A stretch of 22,989 nt of DNA from assembly GCA_905215465.1 (NCBI GenBank), contig CAJMPT010000024.1, positions 1 to 22,989 of the forward strand, in the 5' to 3' direction. The stretch is from an uncultured bacterium. Lineage in GTDB: Bacteria; Actinomycetota; Coriobacteriia; Coriobacteriales; Atopobiaceae. The notes beneath the pieces are model-generated. The model worked only from the letters and a program-made list of their open reading frames with translations, made no database searches and was not told the origin of the DNA. Below, piece by piece: positions 15,251 through 22,989 of the stretch (within the stretch, counting starts at the first letter, position 1; each line of letters begins with the position of its first letter). The translations under genes and the position numbers were made by a program.

Positions 15251-16925
15251 CCGCGGCTTCACGTCCCGTTTCCGCGGGCTCGTCGCCCTTCTTTGCGTGC
15301 TTGGGCTGACGCTTGTGCCAATGCTCGCGAAAGCGGCCATAGCCTCCTCCGCGCGCAACGCCGCGACGGGCACCCTCACGGTGTCGGGCACGGTCGCGGA
15401 CGCCTACGAGGCGTACCGGCTCTTTGACGCTGAGGTCGCGGACGGCGTCTCGGGAGACAAGGTCGCCTCCGATGTGATGTGGGCGAGCGACGCCGTGCGC
15501 GACGCCGCGCTCCTCGTGATGCGCGAGGCCGGCATGGACGCTTCGGGCGCCGCCGCCCAAGACGCCGCAGAGTGGCTCGACGCCGACGGGCACATGACCC
15601 CATCGCTCGCCATGAAGCTTGCCCGCGCGATTCGAGCGGCCGGTGTGGAGCCCGTCACAATCCCCGTGGGCAACGCCGCGGAGCTTCCCGCCGGGTACTG
15701 GCTCGTCGTCGCCGATGACGGCGCCATTGGCGAGTCCCAGGCGGGCACGGCGCCGATATTTGCGCTGGTGGGAGGAGCTCCGGTCACCGTAGCGCCCAAG
15801 GCCGCGACCCCGGAGGTCTGCAAGCACGTGCTCGAGGACTCGGACGGTGCGTGGAGCAAGGCCGCCGACGCCACCGTGGGCGACGACCTCTACTGGCGCC
15901 TCGCCGCGACGATTCCGGCGGGGTTTGCCGGCTACGACGCGTACACGGTAGAGTTCGCCGACGCCATGAGCGCGGGGCTCGATCCTGCCAAGGTCGCCTC
16001 GAGCGCGCGCGTCTACGTGGCCGCGGGAACTAGCGGCGGATTCGACGCGGTCACCGTCGCGGGCGGCTCTGCGGGCGCCGAGCCCGCGGACGGCTGGACA
16101 GACATCACCTCCGGGTGCGACGTCGCGGTCGATTCCACGGCCAATACCTTCACCGTGCGGACGGGCGACCTGATCGCTGCGCTCGGCGGCGCGGAGAAGT
16201 TCGCCGCCGGCGCCCGCGTGGTCGTCGTCTACAACGCGCCTTTGCGCGCGGGCGCCAACCGCGGCACTCAGAAGGGCAACCCCAACGAGGTGTACCTGCG
16301 CTACCCGCGCTCGCCCTTCTCCGACCAAGGCGGGGAGGGCGGCTATACCCGCACCCCAAGCGACCGCGCCACCGCCTACACCTGGGAGCTCGCGCTCACC
16401 AAGCGCGCAAGCGACGATCAGGCGCCGCTTTCGGGTGCCGTGCTGCGCGTCACCGACGACCGCGGCCGCACGCTGGCGGTCGACGGTACGTGGGATGCGC
16501 AGGGCAAGACCACCGTCACCACGGGCGAGGACGGCCGCGTGACCGTCTCGGGCGTGGACTCGGGCAAGCTGGAGGTCCGCGAGCTCAAGGCGCCCAAGGG
16601 CTACACCGCCTTTGAGGGCGCGCGCTGCGTGACCGTCAAGGCCGAGGGCTTGGACGTCGACCAGGTGGCCGCCGCCAAGCCCAAGCTCACCATCACGGCC
16701 GAGTCGCCCCTGCGTGCCGACAGCGCGGACGGGACGACGGGCAGCCTGGAGGCATCGCTCATCAACACGCCCACTGGCACGCCCCCGAACATCTTCACCG
16801 GAGGCGATATGCCCTCGACAGGAGATATGGCAATGTTCGCCGCGGCCGCCGTGGCGGTTGCCGGAGCCGTACTCATTGTGGTCGCGCTCCTGGTCAAGCG
16901 GGGAGGTGGCGACCATAAAGAGTAG
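15243..16925 (+). CDS. Sortase-anchored pilin, isopeptide D2-type (probable ancillary/base or second backbone subunit)
   Basis: This fimbrial subunit of 560 residues begins with a signal peptide (LVALLCVLGLTLVPMLAKA, about 13-31) and a first domain that strongly resembles the next pilin (YEAYRLFDAEV, AGYWLVVADD). The lysine motif VTVAPK (K186) resembles the VxVYPK pilin motif. An isopeptide-forming D2-like domain follows, then a SpaA-type domain with E-box RELKAPKGY (E447), and a sorting signal MPSTG (523-527) with TM helix and basic tail. The start is GTG 15243, chosen because a strong AGGGAGGGGAGA site precedes it. It overlaps the adhesin stop by eight bases, so the two are co-translated. 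The same frame is open upstream inside the adhesin, but those codons are not part of this gene. It is very GC-rich compared with the following pilin. MPSTG is a departure from LPxTG. Confidence 0.86.
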   Translation: MSNRGFTSRFRGLVALLCVLGLTLVPMLAKAAIASSARNAATGTLTVSGTVADAYEAYRLFDAEVADGVSGDKVASDVMWASDAVRDAALLVMREAGMDASGAAAQDAAEWLDADGHMTPSLAMKLARAIRAAGVEPVTIPVGNAAELPAGYWLVVADDGAIGESQAGTAPIFALVGGAPVTVAPKAATPEVCKHVLEDSDGAWSKAADATVGDDLYWRLAATIPAGFAGYDAYTVEFADAMSAGLDPAKVASSARVYVAAGTSGGFDAVTVAGGSAGAEPADGWTDITSGCDVAVDSTANTFTVRTGDLIAALGGAEKFAAGARVVVVYNAPLRAGANRGTQKGNPNEVYLRYPRSPFSDQGGEGGYTRTPSDRATAYTWELALTKRASDDQAPLSGAVLRVTDDRGRTLAVDGTWDAQGKTTVTTGEDGRVTVSGVDSGKLEVRELKAPKGYTAFEGARCVTVKAEGLDVDQVAAAKPKLTITAESPLRADSADGTTGSLEASLINTPTGTPPNIFTGGDMPSTGDMAMFAAAAVAVAGAVLIVVALLVKRGGGDHKE

Positions 16926-17033
16926 CTGGCAGCCCCACCGAGAGCGGGGCGAGACATAACGAAGCAGATGCACAGACACAGACAGACAATGACCGATCGA
17001 ATGGGAATCAACCGGAAAACGGAGGAAAAGAAG

Positions 17034-18686
17034 ATGAGCATGAACAAGAACATCGCACGCCTGGCAGTAACCGCCGGCCTTACCGCAGCCCTGAGCTTCG
17101 GCGGCGTGATGGCGCCAGTCACGATGGCGTTTGCTGCGGAGGGTGCTGCCCCCAGCTATTCGCTCACGATTAACAAGTCCGTGGACAATGACTCCACTTC
17201 GTTCAAGGCGTATCAGATTTTTAAGGCTGACGTTATTGACGGAAAGTCCGGTAAGGTTGCGTCCAACATTGAGTGGGCGAGTGATGACGCAGAGACTGCG
17301 GTCCTGAAGGTGCTTGTTGATAATAATGCCCCAGGGATTACCTTAGACTCGACCGCTTCTGACGTTGCCGACTACCTTTCCAAGATCACTGATACCACTG
17401 ATACCACGAGTCTGCCGCAGAGCAGCATCCTTAACAAGATTGCCTTGGCTGTAGAGAAGAGTGTTACCGCTACGGGCGATTCCTTTGCCGCCGGTCGCGC
17501 TTTCACCACTACGAGCGCTGGCTACTACCTGTTCATGACCGATACCGACTCGCTCAGTGCGAATGAGAAGCAGACCGGTACCTCGCCGATCTTTGCAGTC
17601 GTGGGCGGCAACGCAGTGGTCGTTACCGAGAAGACGAGCATCCCGACCGTGACGAAGCAGGTCAAGGACGATGGTGCGGACAACGACTGGAAGTACAAGG
17701 CGGACTCCCAGATGGGTCAGACCGTTCAGTACAAGCTGACCGGCACGGTTGCAAGCAATGTCGACACGTTCAGCACCTACTATTATGAGTTCCTCGATGA
17801 GCTGTCTGCCGGTTTGACTGTTGATAAGTCCACTGTCAAGGCCGTGATTGGTGAGACTCAGATCACGCCTACTTCTGTGACCGTGTCTGATCCCGATTCA
17901 AATGGCAGAACGGTCTTGAGCGTAAAGTTTGACGATCTTAAGGCTGCCGCTACGGCGGCCGGCGTCACTGTCGGCGAGAATACAAGGGTCGTTGTCACGT
18001 ACGGCGCCAAGCTCGACCCGAATAAGTCCCAGCATGTCGTTGTCGGTGGCACGGGCAACTCCAACACCGTCAAGCTCATCTACTCCAACAACCCTGGCCA
18101 CGATTCCCGGGGTGAGTCTGTGCCCGACACCGTGCGCGACTACACCTATGCGCTCAAGCTCGTCAAGAAGGACGCGACGGATGAGAATAAGATACTTAAG
18201 GGCGTAAAGTTCACCATCCGTGCCACTGATCCCGACGATATTGCATCCAAGGACATGTATGTCCAGGAGAATGGCTCCCTCGGTACTGAGGCTTATGAGT
18301 TCACGACCACCGACTCCGGCGAGATTAACGTCAAGGGCCTCGATGCCGGCACCTACACCGTCAAGGAGACCCATACGCTCGCCGGCTATAACACCATCCC
18401 CGAGTTCACCTTCACCATCAAAGCCATTGGATTCAACCAAGCAGAGGGAGAGGGAGAAAACAAGATTACGGTCGAGACGAGCACCAGGGGTTCCAATTTG
18501 GTCGAGGTTGACACGACTAACACGGACAACGGTACTGCTGCCTTGATCGTCAAAAACAAGCAGGGCTCCGGCCTCCCGCTCACCGGCCTTAACGGCGTGA
18601 CGCTCACCTGGGTCGCGGGCGGCGCGGTGCTCGTCATCGGCGTGGCGCACCTCATCCGCGGCCGCCGCGAGGAGTCCGAGGAGTAA
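17034..18686 (+). CDS. Probable major (backbone) pilin, LPLTG-anchored
   Basis: The 550-residue fimbrial protein has a signal peptide (MSMNKNIARLAVTAGL..., cleavage near AFA-AE), an N-terminal domain with FKAYQIFKADV and AGYYLFMTD, the lysine motif VVVTEK (K200), and a D2-type isopeptide domain (TVTKQVKDD onward). It also has a SpaA-type domain with E-box YTVKETHTLAGY (E445), and a canonical LPLTG (514-518) followed by a TM helix and RGRREESEE tail. This architecture fits the shaft subunit polymerised by a class C sortase. ATG 17034 follows GGAGG by eight bases; upstream in-frame ATGs lack such a site. Codon use is visibly less GC-biased than in its neighbours (many T-ending codons), which may reflect high expression or separate ancestry. 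It has a 108-base spacer before it with a short GCCCC/GGGGC hairpin, and a terminator after it. Confidence 0.9.
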   Translation: MSMNKNIARLAVTAGLTAALSFGGVMAPVTMAFAAEGAAPSYSLTINKSVDNDSTSFKAYQIFKADVIDGKSGKVASNIEWASDDAETAVLKVLVDNNAPGITLDSTASDVADYLSKITDTTDTTSLPQSSILNKIALAVEKSVTATGDSFAAGRAFTTTSAGYYLFMTDTDSLSANEKQTGTSPIFAVVGGNAVVVTEKTSIPTVTKQVKDDGADNDWKYKADSQMGQTVQYKLTGTVASNVDTFSTYYYEFLDELSAGLTVDKSTVKAVIGETQITPTSVTVSDPDSNGRTVLSVKFDDLKAAATAAGVTVGENTRVVVTYGAKLDPNKSQHVVVGGTGNSNTVKLIYSNNPGHDSRGESVPDTVRDYTYALKLVKKDATDENKILKGVKFTIRATDPDDIASKDMYVQENGSLGTEAYEFTTTDSGEINVKGLDAGTYTVKETHTLAGYNTIPEFTFTIKAIGFNQAEGEGENKITVETSTRGSNLVEVDTTNTDNGTAALIVKNKQGSGLPLTGLNGVTLTWVAGGAVLVIGVAHLIRGRREESEE

Positions 18687-18738
18687 GCTTCTCCTCGACA
18701 TTCCGCTGTATTGAGCGGGCTTCTTGCTGTTTTGCGAG

Positions 18739-18779
18739 GCGAGGCCCCGCGGCTTCGATCCGCGGGGCCTCGCTCTTTG
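18739..18779 (+). terminator. Rho-independent terminator between major pilin and sortase
   Basis: A perfect 14-bp GC-rich stem (GCGAGGCCCCGCGG at 18739-18752 paired with 18760-18773) with a 7-base loop is followed by TCTTTG. It lies 52 bases after the major pilin stop and about 95 bases before the sortase start. It should end most pilin transcripts and leave low read-through for the sortase. Confidence 0.85.
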
Positions 18780-18873
18780 GGCGACGGTGTGCCTTTTGCC
18801 CGACGCGCGCCGTCGCCTGCGCGTCAGCACCACCCACATGTCCATTGCGACCGACGTCGGAGGCGCCGACCCG

Positions 18874-19782
18874 ATGAAACACCAAGACAAGCGCAACTCG
18901 ACGGGAGCTCCCGCCCCAAGCGGCAAGAAGCGCCGCAGACGCCTGCCGCGCTGGGCCGACCGGCTCATCACCATGGCCGTCATCCTCATCGGCGTCGGCC
19001 TCATGATATGGCCCTGGGTCCTCGACCGGCTCGAGGCGTCAGGCGTTTTCAACCAGATCAGCGCCGTGTCTAGCACGGTGGACGCCCTTTCCGAGGAGGA
19101 ACGGGAGCGAATCTTCCTCCAGGCGCGCTCATACAACGAGCTGCTCGCCGGCGTTGCCCCTGAGCTTCCCGCTGACCAGGTCGAGCCTTATGAGCAGCAG
19201 CTCATATTCGACCGCGACCCCATGATGAGCTGGGTCGAGATCCCCTCCATCAACGTGAGCATGCCCATCTACCACGGCACGAGCGAAGAAGTGCTCATGG
19301 CGGGCGTTGGCCACCTGGAGGGAACGAGCCTGCCCGTGGGCGGGGCATCCACGCACTGCGTGCTCACGGCCCACTCCGGCATGCGCAACCTCAGCATGTT
19401 CGACGACATCCATGCGTTGAACGAGGGCGACCTTGTCCTTCTCCACACCATGAACCGGACGCTTGCGTACAAGGTGACGAGCTCTGAGGTCGTGTGGCCC
19501 GATGAGGTCGACTCGCTCGGCCTCGAGCCGGGGGCCGACAAACTCACGCTCGTGACCTGCACGCCTTATGGCGTGAACGACCACCGGCTGCTGGTCCACT
19601 GCGAGCGCACCGAGTACGTCGAGCAGGAGGTGGCCGAGCAGAAGAGCCTCTCGGCGCGGCACTGGGGCAAGCGCGAGGTCGCGGCCCTCGTCGTCGTTGC
19701 CGCCTTGGCGCTGGTCGTCCTCGACGTCGTCATCCATCGGCTTCGCCGACGTCGCCGCCGGAGCGCTGCTGCGCGAGCCTAG
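18874..19782 (+). CDS. Class C sortase (pilus polymerase)
   Basis: Class C sortases join pilin subunits by transpeptidation at LPxTG-type motifs outside the membrane. The 302-residue product has an N-terminal TM helix (about 31-50), a lid-type Asp-Pro (D115-P116) before the catalytic barrel, the catalytic His in LTAHSG (H167), Cys in TLVTCTPYG (C229) and Arg in NDHRLLV (R238), and a second C-terminal TM helix with an Arg-rich tail (HRLRRRRRR). Two TM segments and a lid are class C features. ATG 18874 has GGAGG ten bases upstream; earlier in-frame starts lie in the terminator region and lack such a site. It is the last gene of the pilus island and the only sortase in the window, so it must handle the three different motifs LPAAG, MPSTG and LPLTG, or share them with a housekeeping sortase elsewhere. 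Confidence 0.93.
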   Translation: MKHQDKRNSTGAPAPSGKKRRRRLPRWADRLITMAVILIGVGLMIWPWVLDRLEASGVFNQISAVSSTVDALSEEERERIFLQARSYNELLAGVAPELPADQVEPYEQQLIFDRDPMMSWVEIPSINVSMPIYHGTSEEVLMAGVGHLEGTSLPVGGASTHCVLTAHSGMRNLSMFDDIHALNEGDLVLLHTMNRTLAYKVTSSEVVWPDEVDSLGLEPGADKLTLVTCTPYGVNDHRLLVHCERTEYVEQEVAEQKSLSARHWGKREVAALVVVAALALVVLDVVIHRLRRRRRRSAAARA

Positions 19783-19868
19783 CGCCGCCGCGTGCGCGGG
19801 CGGCCGTCGTCGAGGATGACGGCCAGGCCGGCCAGCACCACCAGTGCGACGAACATAATCTTCTTCAT
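19779..19868 (-). CDS. Small single-helix membrane peptide (29 aa), hypothetical
   Basis: On the minus strand, GAAGGGAG precedes ATG 19868 at good spacing. The frame encodes MKK, a hydrophobic helix (IMFVALVVLAGLAVIL) and a charged tail DDGRPRTRRR. Its TAG stop and the sortase TAG share the palindromic CTAG. The pattern (MKK + helix + basic tail) looks like a real micro-membrane protein, and a distant relation to small actinobacterial MKK-type proteins is conceivable, but I do not recognise a family. The alternative is chance, since the stretch is short. Confidence 0.4.
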   Translation of the reverse strand: MKKIMFVALVVLAGLAVILDDGRPRTRRR

Positions 19869-20279
19869 GGGCTTCTCCCTTCTCGCCTCCATCTGTCGAG
19901 AAGAGCATCCCGCTTGCGGCGCCTCCAGGCCATGGCCCCGCCTTACGTCAGCCTTTGGGTTTGGTAAGGCTGGGCGTCTCGTCGTTTGTCCGCTCAGATT
20001 TGGCATCCACTGGAACGCGCTTTTGAGCGGCAGGAAAATAGGCCCCTTTCCGCTCAAGAATCGCTTCCACTGGAGGGGAGAAGTGCGCAAATGGCGAGAA
20101 ATGCCTCCTTTGCGCAGGAAGGCCTTCCACTGGAACGCGCTTTTGAGCGGCACCGCCTCCGCCGACATCGCGCCCTTCTCGCCAATGTTGCCGCTGGGGG
20201 TCCATGCGGGCGCGCCGGCTGGCCCCGCCCGGGTCGTGCCGTAGAATGGCAAGGCTAAACCTGCAAGATTGGAGGACCC
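19783..20279. other. Intergenic region between sortase and gatC
   Basis: Apart from the possible minus-strand micro-ORF, no gene is supported in this 497-base gap. It contains a 7-bp GCCTTAC/GTAAGGC stem with a 17-base loop (19940-19970), which could be a weak terminator without a T run. It also holds the 60-bp-period repeat array (19990-20150), two GGCGAGAAG 9-mers in reverse orientation (19879-19887, 20175-20183), and the gatC ribosome-binding site (GGAGG). The gatC promoter should lie in 20185-20265 but no clear boxes are visible. Confidence 0.5.
19990..20150. repeat. 60-bp-period imperfect tandem repeat with nested inverted repeats
   Basis: TCCACTGGA occurs at 20006, 20066 and 20126, exactly 60 bases apart. 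CCGCTCA precedes it at 19990 and 20050, with a diverged TTGCGCA at 20110. Units 1 and 3 share the 23-base block from TCCACTGGAA to TTTGAGCGGCA; unit 2 is diverged there. CCGCTCA at 19990 pairs with TGAGCGG at 20024-20030, CCGCTCAA at 20050 pairs with TTGAGCGG at 20143-20150, and TGCGCAAA at 20084 pairs with TTTGCGCA at 20109-20116. The transcript of either strand could fold into nested hairpins. On the minus strand the period keeps one frame open, with PLKSAFQW repeated. Confidence 0.75.
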
Positions 20280-20593
20280 ATGGCTCTCAGCAGAGAGGAC
20301 GTCGCGGGCATCGCCGACTACGCGCGCATCGCCCTGACCGACGCCGAGCTTGACGAGATGACCGCCTACATGAACGACGCGGTGGCGCTTCTCGAGCCCA
20401 TTCGCCAGTACGACCTTGACGGCGTGGAGCCCACGTTCCACCCCATCGGAGACCTCTCCAACGTCATGGGCGCTGACGTTGCGGACGACCCGCGCGCCCT
20501 GCCCATCGACGTCGCGCTCTCAAACGCCGGCGCCTCCCGCGACCGCTATTTCCGCGTGCCGTCCATCCTCGGCGCCGAGGGGGGAGACCGCTA

Positions 20594-20594
<1 letters not shown>
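20280..20594 (+). CDS. gatC: Aspartyl/glutamyl-tRNA(Asn/Gln) amidotransferase subunit C
   Basis: GatC is the small subunit that stabilises GatA-GatB in the GatCAB complex, which converts mischarged Glu-tRNA(Gln) and Asp-tRNA(Asn) to the cognate forms. The 104-residue product has the family pattern: N-terminal helix with SREDVAGIADYARIALTDAE, central LLEPIRQYDLDGVEPTFHP and the later LSNAGASRDRYFRVPSIL. ATG 20280 follows GGAGG at good spacing, and the TAA overlaps the gatA ATG by one base, so gatC-gatA are coupled. Confidence 0.95.
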
Positions 20595-22086
<1,492 letters not shown>

Positions 22087-22090
<4 letters not shown>

Positions 22091-22989
22091 AGAAGCTCCA
22101 GGAGGTCCTGAAGGACTGGGAGGCCATCATTGGCCTTGAGGTCCACACCGAGCTCACGGCTCTGGGCACCAAGATGTTCTGCAACTGCCGCCTCTCCCAC
22201 GACGACGCGCCCAACACCAACGTGTGCCCCGTCTGCCTGGGCATGCCCGGTGCGCTGCCGGTGCCCAACCGCCGCGCCATCGAGTCCATCGTCATGGCGG
22301 GCCTGGCAACCAACTGCCAGATCCAGAAGCACTCCATGTTCTACCGCAAGCACTACTTCTATCCCGACATGGCCAAGAACTTCCAGACCACGCAGGGTCC
22401 CGTCGCCTTCTGCATGTACGGGCACCTTGACCTTGAGGTCTTTGGCGAGGGCGCCAAGGAGCGCCCGGACCACGTCGAGACCGGCAACGTGGCCCCCGGC
22501 GGCATGGAGGCCGCCTCTCCCGTGGTCGTCGACAAGAACGCCGACGGCTCCTACACCACGCCCATCCGCATCTTCCGCATCCACATGGAGGAGGACGCCG
22601 CCAAGATGGTCCACGTGGGCGGCGAGGAGGGCCGCATCGCCAGCGCCACGGAGTCGCTCGTTGACTACAACCGCTGCGGCACCCCGCTCATCGAGCTCGT
22701 GACCGAGCCCGACCTGCGCACGCCCGAGGAGGCGCGCCTCTTCATGGAGAAGCTCCGTCAGACCTTCCTCACGCTGGGCATCTCCGACTGCTCTCTGGAG
22801 AATGGCTCCATGCGCTGCGACGGCAACGTGAGCCTGCGCCGCCGCGGCACCACCGGCCTGGGCACCAAGACCGAGCTCAAGAACATCAACTCCTTCAAGA
22901 GCCTGCACGACGGCCTTGAGTACGAGATCTGCCGCCAGGCCGAGGTGCTCGAGGAGGGCGGCATCATCTATCAGGAGACCCGCCACTGG
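22087..22989 (+). CDS. gatB: Aspartyl/glutamyl-tRNA(Asn/Gln) amidotransferase subunit B, 5' part
   Basis: GatB binds and phosphorylates the mischarged aminoacyl-tRNA before amidation. The gene starts with GTG 22087, sharing four bases with the gatA stop, with AAGGGGGG upstream. It runs open to the window edge, giving 301 residues. Diagnostic blocks are WEAIIGLEVHTEL at the N-terminus, the zinc-binding cysteines in FCNCRL and NVCPVCLG, HYFYPDMAKNFQTTQ, and the later CDGNVSLR and TELKNINSFKSL. The C-terminal helical/YqeY-like tail lies beyond the window. Confidence 0.97.

Noticed and set aside
18724..18873. Upstream extension of the sortase frame
   Set aside because: It would run through the terminator hairpin; ATG 18874 has a GGAGG site and gives a normal class C sortase N-terminus.
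20140..20165. T-box-like GCGGCACCGCC before gatC
   Set aside because: It lacks the full T-box consensus, a specifier stem and a following terminator, and is part of the 60-bp repeat unit.
19779..20441. 220-residue minus-strand open frame across the 60-bp repeats and gatC
   Set aside because: It is antisense to most of gatC, has no known domain, and is open mainly because the repeat period is a multiple of three; kept as a repeat observation only.

Overview
The window reads as chromosomal DNA of a high-GC Gram-positive bacterium. GTG and TTG starts, start/stop overlaps (GTGA, TAATG, TGATG), a SufU-type Fe-S scaffold, a dlt locus, class C sortase pili and gatCAB together suggest an actinobacterium of the class Coriobacteriia (Olsenella/Atopobium-like). 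This placement is an inference from gene content and composition, not from a marker gene.

Layout. (1) 1-2678, plus strand: the end of a teichoic-acid D-alanylation locus. It holds the 3' part of dltD, a 45-residue DltX-like microprotein that is easily missed, and a membrane-anchored serine hydrolase of the beta-lactamase/PBP fold that may be a DltE-like D-alanyl esterase. All three overlap their neighbours. (2) 2665-8270, minus strand: a compact sufC-sufB-sufD-sufS-sufU operon with an IscR/Rrf2-type regulator at its 3' end. The regulator overlaps the hydrolase tail to tail. (3) 8699-11138, plus strand: an MFS transporter and a bile acid:sodium symporter-family carrier, separated by a hairpin-rich spacer. 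(4) 11507-19782, plus strand: a sortase-dependent pilus island with a large tip adhesin (LPAAG), a second pilin (MPSTG), the probable major pilin (LPLTG) and a class C sortase. A strong terminator hairpin lies between the last pilin and the sortase. (5) 20280-22989, plus strand: gatC, gatA and the start of gatB, for tRNA-dependent amidation of Asp/Glu.

The most interesting observations are a nine-G tract just after the signal peptide of the tip adhesin, where a one-base slip gives a stop within a few codons (a strong phase-variation candidate); the dltD-dltX-like-hydrolase arrangement; and three kinds of repeat. These are a 16-bp-armed palindrome bracketed by a duplication of the sufU end, a related palindromic element that supplies the C-terminus and stop of the symporter gene, and a 60-bp-period repeat upstream of gatC. 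A GGCGAGAAG 9-mer also recurs in several non-coding gaps.

Functionally the window combines housekeeping (Fe-S assembly, aminoacyl-tRNA amidation) with cell-surface functions (teichoic acid D-alanylation, pili). No RNA gene, CRISPR array, phage gene or transposase was recognised.
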